The notes under the pieces were generated by a model that worked only from the letters and a program-made list of their open reading frames with translations, did no database searches and was not told where the DNA came from. Positions 43,875-55,521 of a DNA stretch of 64,000 bases are shown one piece after another; positions within the stretch are counted from its first letter, which is position 1; every line of letters starts with the position of its first letter. The position numbers were made by a program, and so were the translations under genes. Source of the DNA: Tenacibaculum sp. 190524A05c (lineage in GTDB: Bacteria > Bacteroidota > Bacteroidia > Flavobacteriales > Flavobacteriaceae); NCBI RefSeq assembly GCF_964036595.1, contig NZ_OZ038523.1, positions 1,144,501 to 1,208,500 of the forward strand, written 5' to 3'.

Positions 43875-44402
43875 TTATTTTTTGATTGATTCTAATAATT
43901 CCGATACTGGCATTTCTTCTTTAGTGATTGCGATACGACCAGATCGAACGAATTGCATTATTCCGTGTTTATCTAACAAATGATATAGCTCTTCAACTTC
44001 TTCTTTTGTACCCGATTTCTCTAATACGAAAAAGTCTTTATTTATATTGATTACTCTAGACTTACTTCCATTAATAACCTTTTGAATTTCATCGTTCTCA
44101 GTAAGTAAATCTGTGCTTAATTTGAAAAGACATGATTCCTGATAAACTGTATCTTCATCAGTGTGATAATAAGCTTTGATTACTTCAATCTGTTTTTCTA
44201 ACTGACCCAATATTTTTTTAATCTGATCTTCAGTTACTCGAACTAAAATTGTAATTCTTGAAACACTTTTAATTTCAGATTTTGAGACATTGACACTTTC
44301 AATATTGATATGTCTTCTTTGAAATATTGCTGAAATTCTATTTAAAACTCCGATGTTGTTTTCAGTATATATGGATACTGTAAATGTTTTTTTGTCGCTC
44401 AT
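43875..44402 (-). CDS. ilvN: Acetolactate synthase small (regulatory) subunit, 175 aa
   Basis: It binds the catalytic IlvB subunit and confers feedback control by branched-chain amino acids. The N-terminal ACT domain is clear (FTVSIYTENNIGVLNRISAI, FQRRHINIESVNVSKSEI), followed by the C-terminal IlvN domain (ELYHLLDKHGIMQFVRSGRI). The length is normal. It starts 5 bases after ilvB ends. Confidence 0.95.
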   Translation of the reverse strand: MSDKKTFTVSIYTENNIGVLNRISAIFQRRHINIESVNVSKSEIKSVSRITILVRVTEDQIKKILGQLEKQIEVIKAYYHTDEDTVYQESCLFKLSTDLLTENDEIQKVINGSKSRVININKDFFVLEKSGTKEEVEELYHLLDKHGIMQFVRSGRIAITKEEMPVSELLESIKK

Positions 44403-44407
44403 AACCT

Positions 44408-46141
44408 TTAGCTTAATCTAACTTCTGAAACTGATGATCCTGTTGGAATCATTGGAAATACATTATCTTCTTTCTCTACACATACTTCTAAAAAGTATGC
44501 ATCTTCAGACTGCATCATTTCTGAAACAGCACTTGCCAATTCCTCTCTTTTCGTAACTCGAGTTGCAGGAATATGATATCCTTTCGCGATAGCTACAAAA
44601 TCAGGATTCGTCATTGTAGTTGACGCATAACGTTTATCAAAAAACAACTGTTGCCATTGACGTACCATTCCTAAGAATTCATTGTTAAGAACTACAATTT
44701 TCACCGCTGCTTTAGTTTGTAAAATGGTTCCTAATTCCTGAATAGTCATTTGATAACCTCCATCTCCAATTATTGCAACAACTTCTCTTTCTGGAGTTCC
44801 CATTTTTGCTCCAATGGCAGCTGGTAATGCAAACCCCATGGTTCCTAATCCACCAGAAGTTATATTACTTTTTGATTGATTAAAATCTGCATACCTGCAT
44901 GCAATCATTTGATGTTGCCCTACATCTGAAACTATAATTGCATTTCCTTTAGAAGCCGTATTGATTTCTCTCATTACTTCTCCCATTGTTAATCCTTCCT
45001 TGGTTGGGTACAAATCATTTTTAATGACTTTATCAAACTCAATTGCGTCGTGATTTCTAAACTCTTGAAGCCAGTCTTTATGATCTTTATTTGCTAACAA
45101 AGGAAGTACTGCTTGTAAACTTTCTTTAGCATCTCCAAGCACGGCAACATCCGCTTTAACGTTTTTATCTATTTCAGCTGGATCAATTTCAAAATGAACA
45201 ACCTTGGCCTGTTTTGCATAACGATTTAAATCTCCTGTTACACGATCGTCAAAGCGCATTCCTACTGCGATTAATACATCACATTCATTTGTAAGTTTAT
45301 TTGGACCATAATTTCCATGCATTCCTACCATTCCTACATTCAGTTCATGCGATGTAGGTAACGCTGATGCTCCTAAAATTGTCCACGCAGAAGGTAATCC
45401 TGCTTTTTCTATAAATGCTTTAAACTCTTCTTCTGCTTTTCCTAGAATTACTCCTTGTCCCCAAACTACAAAAGGCTTTTTAGCATTATTAATAAGATCT
45501 GCTGCTTTTTGTACTGATTCTAATTCTAACTTAGGAACAGCTTTATAGCTTCTAACAGAAGTACATTGCTCATAAGAAAATTCGAATTCTTCGAATTGCG
45601 CATTTTTTGTAATATCGATTAATACTGGTCCTGGTCTTCCAGAACGAGCGATATAAAATGCTTTTGCAAATACTTCAGGAATTTCTGAAGCTTTTGTAAT
45701 TTGATAATTCCATTTTGTTACTGGTGTAGATATACCTACGATATCTGTTTCTTGAAACGCATCAGTTCCTAGTAAATGCTCGGCAACCTGACCTGTAATA
45801 CAAACCATAGGAGTAGAATCTATTTGCGCATCTGCAATACCTGTAATTAAATTCGTAGCTCCCGGTCCAGATGTAGCAATAGCCACTCCTACTTTTCCTG
45901 TTGCTCTGGCATAACCCTGAGCAGCATGAGTTGCACCTTGTTCATGACGTGTTAACACATGATGTAATTCTTCTTGATACTTAAATAATTCATCATAAAC
46001 AGGCATAATTGCACCTCCTGGATAACCATATAACAAATCGACTCCTTCTGCCAACAAACATTTAATGACCGCTTCAGCACCCGAAATAGTCACATTAGTT
46101 TTTACACCTTTAGCTGTACTTGTTTTTGCTTTCGTTTCCAT
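44408..46141 (-). CDS. ilvB: Acetolactate synthase large (catalytic) subunit, 577 aa
   Basis: A thiamine-diphosphate and FAD enzyme that makes acetolactate from two pyruvates, or acetohydroxybutyrate from pyruvate and 2-oxobutanoate. The catalytic Glu is in LTRHEQGATHAAQGYARATG, following YGYPGGAIMPVYDEL. The ThDP-Mg motif is GDGGYQMTIQELGTI...LNN near 450-480. All three domains are present and complete. It lies between ilvD (11 bases) and ilvN (5 bases). Confidence 0.96.
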   Translation of the reverse strand: METKAKTSTAKGVKTNVTISGAEAVIKCLLAEGVDLLYGYPGGAIMPVYDELFKYQEELHHVLTRHEQGATHAAQGYARATGKVGVAIATSGPGATNLITGIADAQIDSTPMVCITGQVAEHLLGTDAFQETDIVGISTPVTKWNYQITKASEIPEVFAKAFYIARSGRPGPVLIDITKNAQFEEFEFSYEQCTSVRSYKAVPKLELESVQKAADLINNAKKPFVVWGQGVILGKAEEEFKAFIEKAGLPSAWTILGASALPTSHELNVGMVGMHGNYGPNKLTNECDVLIAVGMRFDDRVTGDLNRYAKQAKVVHFEIDPAEIDKNVKADVAVLGDAKESLQAVLPLLANKDHKDWLQEFRNHDAIEFDKVIKNDLYPTKEGLTMGEVMREINTASKGNAIIVSDVGQHQMIACRYADFNQSKSNITSGGLGTMGFALPAAIGAKMGTPEREVVAIIGDGGYQMTIQELGTILQTKAAVKIVVLNNEFLGMVRQWQQLFFDKRYASTTMTNPDFVAIAKGYHIPATRVTKREELASAVSEMMQSEDAYFLEVCVEKEDNVFPMIPTGSSVSEVRLS

Positions 46142-46152
46142 GTTGTTGTGAT

Positions 46153-47829
46153 TTAAAATTCATCGGTTACACATCCATTAGATGCCGATGCTACTGTTCT
46201 TGCATATTTATATAATACTCCTCTTTTTACTTTTAATGGAGGAGCTTTCCATTCTTTCTTTCTTTGAGCTAATTCTTCATCTGAAACCTCAAGATTAATT
46301 GTATTGGTTTGCGCATTAATAGAAATAATATCTCCATCTTTAACTAATGCTAATACTCCTCCTTCTTGAGCTTCTGGTGTAATATGACCAACTACAAAAC
46401 CATGTGTTCCTCCAGAAAATCTACCATCTGTAATTAATGCTACTTCTTTTCCTAAACCAGCTCCCATTATTGCAGCTGTGGGTTTTAACATTTCTGGCAT
46501 TCCAGGTCCTCCTTTTGGTCCTTCATAACGGATTACAACAACGTCTCCTTTTTCTACTTCTCCATTTTTAATTCCGTCGTTAGCTGCATATTCACCTTCA
46601 AAAACCTTTGCTTTTCCTGAGAAATACAATCCTTCTTTACCTGTAATTTTTGCTACAGAACCATCTTTTGCAAGGTTTCCATAAAGCATTCTTAAATGTC
46701 CTGTTTCTTTTATAGGATTATGTACAGGTTTAATAACTTCTTGTCCGTCTGTTAAACTCGGAACCTCCGCCAAATTCTCAGCTAATGTTTTTCCTGTAAC
46801 CGTTAAACAATCTCCATGAACCAATCCTTTCTCTAAAAGATATTTCAAAACAGCAGGCGTTCCACCTACTTTATGAACATCTTCCATTAAATATTTTCCA
46901 CTAGGTTTTAAATCGGCTAAAAATGGAGTTTCATCTGAAATACGTTGAAAATCTTCAAGAGTAAATTGTACATCAGCAGCTTTTGCAATAGCTAAAAAAT
47001 GTAATACCGCATTTGTAGAACCTCCCATTACAGTGACTAAACGAACTGCATTTTCTAGAGATTTCTTCGTAACAATATCAGATGGCTTAATATCCTTTTC
47101 TAATAACACTCGTAAAGCTTCACCTGCTTTTACTGATTCATTTTCCTTATCATCACTAATCGCTGGATTCGAAGAATTATAAGGTAAACTCATTCCTAAA
47201 GCTTCAATTGCAGAAGCCATTGTATTCGCAGTATACATTCCTCCACAAGCTCCTGCTCCTGGGCAAGCTTTTTCAATAACACTTTGATATTGTTGTTGTG
47301 TAATTGTACCCGCAACTTTACTTCCCCATGCTTCAAAAGCTGAAACAACATCTAACTTTTGACCTTCATGACATCCAGAAGCAATTGTTCCTCCATACAC
47401 AAGAACCGAAGGTCTATTTAGTCTTAGCATTGCCATTAAAGCACCTGGCATGTTTTTATCGCAACCCACTACAGTAACCAAACCGTCATAAGACATGGCT
47501 TGAACTACAGTTTCCATAGAATCTGCAATTACATCTCTAGATGGTAACGAATAGCGCATACCAGGTGTTCCCATTGAAATTCCATCTGAAACTCCAATGG
47601 TATTAAATATTAATCCAACTAAATTGACATTTTCGGTTCCCTTTTTCACCAATTTTGCCAAGTCGTTTAAATGCATGTTACAAGGATTTCCTTCGTATCC
47701 TGTACTTGCGATTCCAACAAATGGCTTTTGTAAATCTTCTTTTGATAATCCAATTGCATGCAACATTGCCTGTGCTGCAGGTTGTGTATCATCTTGTGTT
47801 ACTCGTTTACTAAACTTATTCAGTTCCAT
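46153..47829 (-). CDS. ilvD: Dihydroxy-acid dehydratase, 558 aa
   Basis: It dehydrates the dihydroxy acids to the 2-oxo acids of valine and isoleucine. The iron-sulfur ligand cysteines are visible in [32 protein letters not shown] and [16 protein letters not shown]. The C-terminal IlvD/EDD motif [20 protein letters not shown] is present. It is full length for the family. It begins 1 base after the ilvE stop, which points to tight coupling. Confidence 0.96.
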   Translation of the reverse strand: MELNKFSKRVTQDDTQPAAQAMLHAIGLSKEDLQKPFVGIASTGYEGNPCNMHLNDLAKLVKKGTENVNLVGLIFNTIGVSDGISMGTPGMRYSLPSRDVIADSMETVVQAMSYDGLVTVVGCDKNMPGALMAMLRLNRPSVLVYGGTIASGCHEGQKLDVVSAFEAWGSKVAGTITQQQYQSVIEKACPGAGACGGMYTANTMASAIEALGMSLPYNSSNPAISDDKENESVKAGEALRVLLEKDIKPSDIVTKKSLENAVRLVTVMGGSTNAVLHFLAIAKAADVQFTLEDFQRISDETPFLADLKPSGKYLMEDVHKVGGTPAVLKYLLEKGLVHGDCLTVTGKTLAENLAEVPSLTDGQEVIKPVHNPIKETGHLRMLYGNLAKDGSVAKITGKEGLYFSGKAKVFEGEYAANDGIKNGEVEKGDVVVIRYEGPKGGPGMPEMLKPTAAIMGAGLGKEVALITDGRFSGGTHGFVVGHITPEAQEGGVLALVKDGDIISINAQTNTINLEVSDEELAQRKKEWKAPPLKVKRGVLYKYARTVASASNGCVTDEF

Positions 47830-47830
47830 T

Positions 47831-48718
47831 TTATAATGCGTTTTCTTTAACTCTTTGTCCTAAAACTTCTGCTTTGTATAATTTCATCAATTCAAATCCA
47901 TGAGTTTCTTCCCATTTCATTGGAAATTCATACTCATCTAATGATTGTAAACCAACTACTTCCGCTGCTGTACCAGTAAAGAAACAAGCATCGGCTGATT
48001 TTAATTCTTCAAGAGTGAAAAACTTCTCCTCAACCGAAATTCCTTCTTCTTGACAGATCTCTATTATAGTTGCTCTTGTAATACCAGCCATGATATGACC
48101 TCTTGGCGGTGTATACAACTTCCCATCTTTTTGCATGAAAATGTTAGCACCAGAACATTCAGCGACATTACCATTCATATCTAATAACAATGCTTCATCG
48201 TAACCTTCGCTTTTTGCCTCATTAGTAGACAAAATTGAGTTTATATAATGACCTGTTACTTTAGCTTCTACAAAACAAGATTTTGGATTTGGTCTTTGAA
48301 ACTTTGAAGTTTTCACTTTCAATAATTTATCTCCCATGTACTTTCCCCATTCCCAACATTGAATGACCACATTTGTTTCCTGAGAAGTAAGCAAACTCAT
48401 ATTTGCTCCTGTTGTAATTAATGGACGGATGTAAGCATCTTCCAAGTTATTTAACTCCAATAATTTGTAAGTAATTTCTGTTAACTCTTCTTCAGAATAC
48501 TCAAGATTAATATTCATTACCTCTGCTCCGAATTTTAATCGTTTATAGTGATCGTACGATTTAAAAATCCTAGCTCCATTGTCTGTTTTATAAGATCTAA
48601 TTCCTTCAAACACACCATTACCGTAATGTAAACTTTGACTGTACAAGTCTGAAGAAGCTTCTTTAGCCTTTACAAATTTCCCGTTATAAAAAACTACACT
48701 TTGATCGTTGAAATACAT
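47831..48718 (-). CDS. ilvE: Branched-chain amino acid aminotransferase, 295 aa
   Basis: A fold-type IV PLP aminotransferase that performs the last step to isoleucine, valine and leucine with glutamate as donor. The PLP lysine is in [20 protein letters not shown], and the class IV signature continues [20 protein letters not shown]. The length is normal. It is first in the ilv operon and follows two leader-peptide/terminator units (48872-49134), so its expression, and that of the whole operon, is likely controlled by charging of Ile and Val tRNAs. Confidence 0.95.
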   Translation of the reverse strand: MYFNDQSVVFYNGKFVKAKEASSDLYSQSLHYGNGVFEGIRSYKTDNGARIFKSYDHYKRLKFGAEVMNINLEYSEEELTEITYKLLELNNLEDAYIRPLITTGANMSLLTSQETNVVIQCWEWGKYMGDKLLKVKTSKFQRPNPKSCFVEAKVTGHYINSILSTNEAKSEGYDEALLLDMNGNVAECSGANIFMQKDGKLYTPPRGHIMAGITRATIIEICQEEGISVEEKFFTLEELKSADACFFTGTAAEVVGLQSLDEYEFPMKWEETHGFELMKLYKAEVLGQRVKENAL

Positions 48719-48871
48719 TGTTTATTAATTAGTTAATCGAATTTATTTTATCCTTTTTTTATACACTTTCTATATTTTATCAACCTATGATTCTTAATTG
48801 CTTTCAAAAACACTTAAATGTTTGTTTTTCAATGTTTTAACCATTTTAAACCATGGTGTTCACATCAATAA

Positions 48872-48906
48872 AAAAAGCCTGTATCTGAGTTAGATACAGG
48901 CTTTTT
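48872..48906 (-). terminator. ilv attenuator terminator 2 (gene-proximal)
   Basis: A perfect 15-bp stem (48872-48886 with 48892-48906, loop GAGTT) ends in TTTTT on the minus strand. It stands 22 bases past leader peptide 2 and 153 bases before ilvE. It is a strong intrinsic terminator inside the mRNA leader, the hallmark of attenuation. Confidence 0.85.
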
Positions 48907-48927
48907 ATAGAACAATAACTATCTGTA

Positions 48928-48990
48928 TCAACTCGGTGGTGAGCTAATAATGACAATAATGATAATTACGATGTTCTGAATTAAGTTCAT
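48928..48990 (-). CDS. ilv leader peptide 2, 20 aa
   Basis: A 21-codon frame on the minus strand that begins MNLIQN and ends SSPPS, with eight Ile, two Val and one Leu. Four Ile codons stand in a row in the middle. It lies just before terminator 2. Slow translation at Ile/Val codons would be expected to prevent terminator 2 from forming. The terminal Pro-Pro may add a pause. It resembles leader peptide 1 in length and in its I/V core. The start was chosen as the only ATG that opens this frame. Confidence 0.8.
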   Translation of the reverse strand: MNLIQNIVIIIIVIISSPPS

Positions 48991-49003
48991 ATGTTTAAAC
49001 TAA

Positions 49004-49033
49004 AAAAGGCTTCCTAAATTTAGGAAGCCTTTT
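49004..49033 (-). terminator. ilv attenuator terminator 1 (promoter-proximal)
   Basis: A 30-base perfect palindrome (AAAAGGCTTCCTAAA followed by its complement), with the stem closing through the T run on the minus strand. It lies 35 bases past leader peptide 1 and 13 bases before the start of leader peptide 2. Confidence 0.85.
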
Positions 49034-49068
49034 GATTTTATATTTTAAAATTTACAAATACACTTCCT

Positions 49069-49134
49069 TTACCCTTGTGAAATAATAATCACAACGACAA
49101 TAATAGAAATGATATTTAAAATTTGTTTTCTCAT
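49069..49134 (-). CDS. ilv leader peptide 1, 21 aa
   Basis: A 22-codon frame on the minus strand that begins MRKQILN and ends IIISQG, with eight Ile, three consecutive Val and one Leu. It sits upstream of terminator 1 in the usual place of a leader peptide. The composition matches the products of the operon (Ile, Val). No upstream TAnnTTTG/TTTG promoter pair of full quality was found for it. Confidence 0.8.
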   Translation of the reverse strand: MRKQILNIISIIVVVIIISQG

Positions 49135-49293
49135 TTGTTGTCACAAAGATTGCTAATTATTTTTGAATTATCCTAATCATTTTCAAAAAAAGGTGATAAA
49201 TAATTTATCTAGAGTGTGTTTTCTTAATACATATTGCAATTAAAATTTACTCGGAAACAACTATTAATTCCAGGAAATACTGTTAGAAAAACG

Positions 49294-49334
49294 TAAAACT
49301 GGCTTAAAAGCCTAAACTAATAAAACCAGTTTTA
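49294..49334 (-). terminator. Terminator of the gltB-gltD operon
   Basis: TAAAACTGG (49294-49302) pairs with CCAGTTTTA (49326-49334), and an inner GGCTT/AAGCC stem adds an alternative fold. On the minus strand it continues CGTTTTTC. It separates gltD from the ilv leader. The 159 bases between it and leader peptide 1 must hold the ilv promoter. Confidence 0.6.
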
Positions 49335-49374
49335 TTTCAATTATAACTAAATGAAAGTAAGGGCAATTTTATTC

Positions 49375-50838
49375 TTAAGCACTTAATAAATCATTTGAAT
49401 CTTTTAATGGTAAAGTTGAACTTCCCATTAAATAAGCATCAACATGATGTGCGGCTTGTCTTCCTTCAGATATGGCCCAAACAATTAAAGATTGTCCTCT
49501 TCTCATATCTCCTGCTGTAAATATTCCTTGAACATTTGTTTGGTAATTATGAATACTTGCTTTGATATTAGATCTTACATCCTGAGTAAGTCCTAATTTT
49601 TCTGGTAACGTTTGCTCAGGTCCTGTAAAACCAAGAGCTAGAAAAACTAAATCGCAAGGCCATATTTTTTCACTTCCTTCTTTTTCAATCAACTGAGGGC
49701 GTTCACCTGGAATAATTTTCCATTCTACCTCTACAGTTTTTAATGCGATAAGTTCACCTTTTTCGTTTTTTATAAACTCCTTTGTATTAATCAGCCAATT
49801 ACGATCACATCCTTCTTCATGAGAAGAACTTGTTTTTAATTGTAATGGCCAAAATGGCCAAGGTGTTTTTTCACTTCTAGCCTCAGGTGGTTTTGGCATG
49901 ATTTCAAAATTGGTCACTGATTTTGCACCATGACGATTTGAAGTTCCAATACAATCTGAACCTGTATCTCCTCCTCCGATTACGATTACATCTTTATCTT
50001 TTGCATTGATAATATCATTTTCTAAATCTTTATTAAACAACGCTTTCGTTTGTTTTGTCAAGAAATCCATGGCTTGATGTACGCCTTTTGCATCACTTCC
50101 CGGAATAGGTAAATTTCTGGCTTGAGTTGCTCCACCACATAATACAGTTGCATCGAATTCTTTTAATTCTTCTACCGAAATATTTACACCAATATTGGCA
50201 TTAGTTCTAAAATTTACACCTTCCTCCTCTAGAATTTTGATTCTACGATCTATGATTTCTTTTTCTAATTTAAAATTAGGAATACCATAACGTAAAAGGC
50301 CACCTAACTTATCTTCCCTTTCGAAAACAGTAACGATATGACCAGCCCTATTTAACTGCTGAGCAGCCGCTAAACCTGCGGGACCAGAACCTACAATTGC
50401 AACGGTTTTTCCTGATCTGTAGCTTGGACGTTTCGCTTTTATCCAACCTTTTTCAAATCCTTTCTCAACAATATATTTTTCAATATTTTCAATTGAAACT
50501 GGTTCATCTATCAATCCTAGAACACATGCTTTTTCACATGGAGCAGGACATAATCTTCCTGTAAATTCAGGAAAGTTATTTGTAGAATGTAAAATTTCTA
50601 AGGCCTTTCTCCATTCACCTTTATGAACCATATCATTAAAATCTGGTATAAGGTTTCCTAGTGGACAACCACTATGACAGAAAGGAATTCCACAATCCAT
50701 ACAACGTGAGCCTTGCTTTTGTTGTTCTTCTATAGATAACGGAGCTGTAAACTCTTTATAGTTTTTAACTCTATCAGCAACAGCATTATTAATTTCTTGC
50801 TTTCTCTCGTATTTTTTAAATCCGCCTAATTCACCCAT
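49375..50838 (-). CDS. gltD: Glutamate synthase (NADPH) small subunit, 487 aa
   Basis: It passes electrons from NADPH through FAD and iron-sulfur clusters to GltB. N-terminal cluster cysteines are in CMDCGIPFCHSGCPLGNLIP and RLCPAPCEKACVLG. The FAD-binding site is VAIVGSGPAGLAAAQQLNRA, the NADPH-binding site is DVIVIGGGDTGSDCIGTSNR, and the C-terminal FAD contact is GIFTAGDMRRGQSLIVWAIS. The length is normal. It starts 4 bases after gltB ends. Confidence 0.96.
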   Translation of the reverse strand: MGELGGFKKYERKQEINNAVADRVKNYKEFTAPLSIEEQQKQGSRCMDCGIPFCHSGCPLGNLIPDFNDMVHKGEWRKALEILHSTNNFPEFTGRLCPAPCEKACVLGLIDEPVSIENIEKYIVEKGFEKGWIKAKRPSYRSGKTVAIVGSGPAGLAAAQQLNRAGHIVTVFEREDKLGGLLRYGIPNFKLEKEIIDRRIKILEEEGVNFRTNANIGVNISVEELKEFDATVLCGGATQARNLPIPGSDAKGVHQAMDFLTKQTKALFNKDLENDIINAKDKDVIVIGGGDTGSDCIGTSNRHGAKSVTNFEIMPKPPEARSEKTPWPFWPLQLKTSSSHEEGCDRNWLINTKEFIKNEKGELIALKTVEVEWKIIPGERPQLIEKEGSEKIWPCDLVFLALGFTGPEQTLPEKLGLTQDVRSNIKASIHNYQTNVQGIFTAGDMRRGQSLIVWAISEGRQAAHHVDAYLMGSSTLPLKDSNDLLSA

Positions 50839-50842
50839 AATA

Positions 50843-53800
50843 TTATGCTGTAATTTTGTTCGTTATTTCTTCTTTTGCTAATCGCTCTAAAGCCAATCTA
50901 TAATCAGTTGGATACACCTTAATGAAATCCATTTTATTTACTTCCCAATCCTCTAAAATTGTAGCTCCTAAATTACTTTCGGTATATTCAACATGCTTAG
51001 AAATTAACTTCTTAATTTCATGTTGATCTTCAGTTTCTAAATGAACTAATTCTACCATTTCCAGGTTACATAATTCATTTCTAAATTGATGTGAAGGATC
51101 ATAGACATAAGCAATTCCTCCACTCATTCCTGCGGCAAAGTTTCTTCCAGTTTTACCTAAAACAACAACTTTACCTCCAGTCATATATTCACAACCATGA
51201 TCTCCAATTCCTTCAACAACCGCTGTAATACCTGAATTTCGAACACAGAAACGTTCACCTGCTATTCCATTTACATAGGCTTCACCTTTCACTGCACCGT
51301 AAAAACAAACATTTCCCACGATGATGTTTTCTTTAGCTACAAAATCAGCTTCTTGAGGTTTCTTTACAATTATTTTTGCTCCGGATAATCCTTTTCCTAA
51401 ATAATCGTTAGTTTCTCCATCAACAATCATGGTTAACCCTTTCGTAGCAAAGGCTCCAAAACTTTGTCCAGCAGAACCCTTAAATCGTAAGGTTAACGTA
51501 TCTTCAGGTAACCCCTCATCGCCATGAAGTTTAGAAATCTCATTACTCATTAAAGCTCCTACTGAACGATTAGTGTTTTGAATTTCATAAGAGAATTCTG
51601 ATTTAATTTTATTCTTTATTGCTCCCTTTGCATCATCAACAATTTTAAAATCTAATACTTTCTCTAAATTATGATCTTGTTTTTCTGTATTGTATAATAT
51701 TGGATCTCCTTCAGTTATTGGTTTATGCAAAATTGCAGATAAATCAACTCCTTTAGCTTTATAATGATCAATGGCTTTATTAACGTTTAACTTTTCAACT
51801 TGACCAACCATTTCTTTCACAGATCTAAACCCTAAAGACGCCATGATTTGTCGAACTTCTTCTGCAACGAAATACATGAAATTAATTACGTGCTCTGGTG
51901 TTCCTTTGAAGTTCTTTCTTAATTCAGGATCTTGAGTTGCAATTCCTACTGGACATGTATTTAGATGACATTGACGCATCATAATACAACCTGATGCAAC
52001 TAATGGTGCGGTTGCGAATCCAAACTCTTCTGCTCCCAATAAACAAGCAATAGCAACATCTCTACCTGTTTTTAATTGTCCGTCACATTCTAAAACAATT
52101 CTACCACGAAGATTATTCATTACTAACGTTTGTTGCGCTTCAGCAATTCCTAATTCCCAAGGTAATCCTGCATGTCTTAAAGAAGTTAACGGTGATGCTC
52201 CTGTTCCTCCATCAAAACCAGAAACTAAAATTACATCTGCTTTAGCTTTTGCGACTCCAGCAGCAATAGTTCCCACACCAACTTTTGAAACTAGTTTTAC
52301 ATTAATTCTAGCTTCACGATTCGCATTTTTCAAATCGAAAATTAGTTGTGCTAAATCTTCAATAGAATAAATATCATGATGCGGTGGTGGTGAAATTAAT
52401 CCCACATAAGGTGTTGAATTTCTTACTTCTGCAATCCATGGTAATACTTTTTTACCTGGTAATTGACCACCTTCTCCTGGCTTTGCACCTTGAGCCATTT
52501 TAATCTGAATTTCTTTGGCATTAGTTAAATAGTTACTCGTAACACCAAATCTACCAGAAGCAACCTGTTTAATTGCACTATTCTTAGAATCTCCGTTAGA
52601 TAATTTCTTGAATCTTTCTTTATTCTCTCCTCCTTCTCCAGAATTTGATTTTCCGCCAATCCTGTTCATTGCGATAGCCAAATTCTCATGAGCTTCCTGG
52701 CTAATTGAACCATAAGACATTGCTCCTGTTTTAAAACGTTTTACAATTTCTGTCCAAGGTTCTACTTCCTCAATTGGAATAGGATCTAAGTTTACAAATT
52801 CAAACAATCCTCTGATCGTCATTAAATCTTCAGATTGCTTATTTATTTTATCTGCGTAAACTTTATAGCTTTCTTTACTTTTTGAGCGTACCGCTTGTTG
52901 TAATTTTGAAACTGTAGTTGGATTGAACATATGTCGTTCTCCATTTCTCCTCCAGCGATAATCTCCTCCAACTTCTAAATTTAATACGGCATCAATATCT
53001 TTATCTCTAAAAGATTCTGTACATCTTTTATAAATATCTTTTTGTAAAACATATAATCCTATTCCACCAATTCTAGATGGTGTTTCAGGAAAATACTTAT
53101 CTGTAAATGTCTTTTTTAAACCAAGAATTTCAAAAATTTGTGAAGCTCGATAAGAATGTAACGTGGAAATTCCAATCTTATTCATGATTTTCAATAATCC
53201 TTTTCCAATGGCTTTATTAAAATTCTTGACCGCTTTTCCTACTTCTACATCTTTTATAATTCCTTTATTTACCTGTCTTGCAATAATTTCATTAACCATA
53301 TATGGGTTAATTGCACTTGCTCCATAACCAAATAATGTTGCAAAATGATGTGGTTCTCTCGGTTCGGCACTTTCAATTATTATTCCAATTTTAGAACGAG
53401 TTTTCTTTCTATACATAGAATTATGTAGATATGAACATGCCAATAAAGCAGGAATAGGAGCCCATTCTTTATTTACTCCTCTATCAGATAAAATAATGAC
53501 ATTAACTCCTTCATCTTCCACTGCAACCGTTGCTTTGTATAAGATTCCTTCTAAAGCATTTTCGATTCCATTTACTCCTTTCTCTAGTGGAAATAACATC
53601 GGAATAGTAGTTGCTTTAAAATCCTCGTGTTCAAGATTTTTAATTTTATCTAAATCCTCATTGGAAATCACAGGATTCTGAATTCGAAGTTTCTTCGCCT
53701 GTTCTGGTATAATATCAAAGATGTTTCTATCAGATCCAATAGCTAAACTGATATCTGTAATGATCTCTTCTCTAATTCCATCTAATGGAGGATTGGTTAC

Positions 53801-55354
53801 TTGAGCAAACAACTGCTTGAAGTAGTTATACAGTAATTGTGGTCTATCTGACAGTACAGCCAATGGTGTATCTGTTCCCATTGAACCAATTCCTTCTTTA
53901 CCATTCATTGCCATTGGTGCAATGATTTGATCTATTTCTTCTGTTGTATATCCAAATAGCCTTAAACGAGTAAAGTAATCCGTTTTTTCTTGAGATATTT
54001 CATTTTGAGTATATGGAATATCCGCTAATGGCAATGTTTGGTCTTTCACCCATTTTTTATATGGATGTTTCGATACAATTTCTTTTTTGATTTCTTCATC
54101 TTCTACAATTCTTCCCGCATTCATATCAACCAAAAACATCTTACCTGGTTCTAATCGACCATGCTTTACTACGTTTTCTGGTTTAATATTTAATACTCCG
54201 ATTTCTGAAGACATAACAACATTACCTTTTTTGGTAACTGTATATCTAGATGGTCTTAACCCATTTCTATCTAAAACGGCTCCAATAACGTTTCCATCTG
54301 TAAAAGGAACAGATGCTGGTCCGTCCCAAGGCTCCATAATACATGAGTTGTATTCATAGAATGCCTTTTTATCTTCATTCATTGTTTCATCTCTCTCCCA
54401 AGCTTCAGGAACTAACATCATCATAACTTCAGGTAATGATCTTCCTGTCATTAATAACAGTTCTACTGCCATATCCATGGATGCTGAATCTGATTTTCCG
54501 TTAGTAATAATTGGATACAACTTCTCAATATCATCTCCAAATAAATCAGACTCCATTAATTCTTGTCTGGCAATCATACGTTTCACATTTCCTTTAAGCG
54601 TATTAATTTCACCATTATGACACATAAATCTAAAAGGTTGAGCTAAATCCCAAGACGGAAATGTATTTGTTGAGAATCTTTGATGAACTAAAGCTAAACG
54701 AGTAACTAAATCTGGTTGTTTAAGATCTACATAAAAACGACCAATATCTTCTGGCATTAATAAACCTTTATAAATTAATGTCGTAGTAGATAAACTAGAT
54801 AAATAGAAATAATTACTTTCTGATATTTTTGATTTGGCAATGGTATGCTCGCTAATTTTTCTAGCAGCAAATAGTTTTGCGTTAAATTGTAATTCTGTTA
54901 ACGATTCTTCACCTTTTGAAACGAAAACTTGTTTAATTTTTGGTTGAGTTTTTGCAGCTATTGCACCCAAATTTGAAGTATCAACAGGTACATCTCTCCA
55001 ACCTAAAATTTGTAAACCTTGTTTTTTAAGCTCGCTTTCTAAAACCTGCTCACAATAACTACTTTGATTGAACTTTTTAGGTAAAAAGACCTGACCTACG
55101 GCATATTCTTTAGCTGCAGGCAATTTAAAATCACAAACCCGGTTAAAGAAATCATGAGGAATATCAATTAAAATTCCGGCACCATCTCCAGTTCTACCAT
55201 CTGAACTTACTGCTCCTCTATGCTCTAATTTTATTAGAATTTCTAAAGCATCGTGAATAATTTGATTTGATTTTTCACCCTTAAGGTTACAAATGAAACC
55301 AGCTCCACAATTATCTCTTTCAAATTCATTTAAATATAAGCCTTGATCCTTCAT
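50843..55354 (-). CDS. gltB: Glutamate synthase (NADPH) large subunit, 1503 aa
   Basis: It makes two glutamates from glutamine and 2-oxoglutarate. The catalytic Cys16 in [15 protein letters not shown] begins the glutaminase domain after a short propeptide that is normally removed. The FMN/2-oxoglutarate domain carries the 3Fe-4S cysteines in [19 protein letters not shown] and the motif [20 protein letters not shown]. The C-terminal right-handed beta-helix domain (GAXG repeats such as [17 protein letters not shown]) is complete. Length as usual. First gene of the operon with gltD. It follows amtB by 167 bases. Confidence 0.97.
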   Translation of the reverse strand: MKDQGLYLNEFERDNCGAGFICNLKGEKSNQIIHDALEILIKLEHRGAVSSDGRTGDGAGILIDIPHDFFNRVCDFKLPAAKEYAVGQVFLPKKFNQSSYCEQVLESELKKQGLQILGWRDVPVDTSNLGAIAAKTQPKIKQVFVSKGEESLTELQFNAKLFAARKISEHTIAKSKISESNYFYLSSLSTTTLIYKGLLMPEDIGRFYVDLKQPDLVTRLALVHQRFSTNTFPSWDLAQPFRFMCHNGEINTLKGNVKRMIARQELMESDLFGDDIEKLYPIITNGKSDSASMDMAVELLLMTGRSLPEVMMMLVPEAWERDETMNEDKKAFYEYNSCIMEPWDGPASVPFTDGNVIGAVLDRNGLRPSRYTVTKKGNVVMSSEIGVLNIKPENVVKHGRLEPGKMFLVDMNAGRIVEDEEIKKEIVSKHPYKKWVKDQTLPLADIPYTQNEISQEKTDYFTRLRLFGYTTEEIDQIIAPMAMNGKEGIGSMGTDTPLAVLSDRPQLLYNYFKQLFAQVTNPPLDGIREEIITDISLAIGSDRNIFDIIPEQAKKLRIQNPVISNEDLDKIKNLEHEDFKATTIPMLFPLEKGVNGIENALEGILYKATVAVEDEGVNVIILSDRGVNKEWAPIPALLACSYLHNSMYRKKTRSKIGIIIESAEPREPHHFATLFGYGASAINPYMVNEIIARQVNKGIIKDVEVGKAVKNFNKAIGKGLLKIMNKIGISTLHSYRASQIFEILGLKKTFTDKYFPETPSRIGGIGLYVLQKDIYKRCTESFRDKDIDAVLNLEVGGDYRWRRNGERHMFNPTTVSKLQQAVRSKSKESYKVYADKINKQSEDLMTIRGLFEFVNLDPIPIEEVEPWTEIVKRFKTGAMSYGSISQEAHENLAIAMNRIGGKSNSGEGGENKERFKKLSNGDSKNSAIKQVASGRFGVTSNYLTNAKEIQIKMAQGAKPGEGGQLPGKKVLPWIAEVRNSTPYVGLISPPPHHDIYSIEDLAQLIFDLKNANREARINVKLVSKVGVGTIAAGVAKAKADVILVSGFDGGTGASPLTSLRHAGLPWELGIAEAQQTLVMNNLRGRIVLECDGQLKTGRDVAIACLLGAEEFGFATAPLVASGCIMMRQCHLNTCPVGIATQDPELRKNFKGTPEHVINFMYFVAEEVRQIMASLGFRSVKEMVGQVEKLNVNKAIDHYKAKGVDLSAILHKPITEGDPILYNTEKQDHNLEKVLDFKIVDDAKGAIKNKIKSEFSYEIQNTNRSVGALMSNEISKLHGDEGLPEDTLTLRFKGSAGQSFGAFATKGLTMIVDGETNDYLGKGLSGAKIIVKKPQEADFVAKENIIVGNVCFYGAVKGEAYVNGIAGERFCVRNSGITAVVEGIGDHGCEYMTGGKVVVLGKTGRNFAAGMSGGIAYVYDPSHQFRNELCNLEMVELVHLETEDQHEIKKLISKHVEYTESNLGATILEDWEVNKMDFIKVYPTDYRLALERLAKEEITNKITA

Positions 55355-55484
55355 AATTGTTTGTATTATTTTGAAAACAGATATTGATATAATATTGTTC
55401 TCGAACTGTTATTGTAAAAAGTATTGAAAGCGTTTTGCTTACTGAACCCATCAGTATTACTAATTTGCAAAACGTAAAAAACAC

Positions 55485-55503
55485 GACGGTCTAAAAAGCC
55501 GTT
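55485..55503 (-). terminator. Possible terminator of glnK-amtB
   Basis: A short stem GACGG/CCGTT (55485-55489 with 55499-55503) carries a T run (GTGTTTTTTACG) on the minus strand. The stem is weak, so read-through to gltB is possible. Confidence 0.4.
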
Positions 55504-55521
55504 TCTATCGTCATTAGAGTT

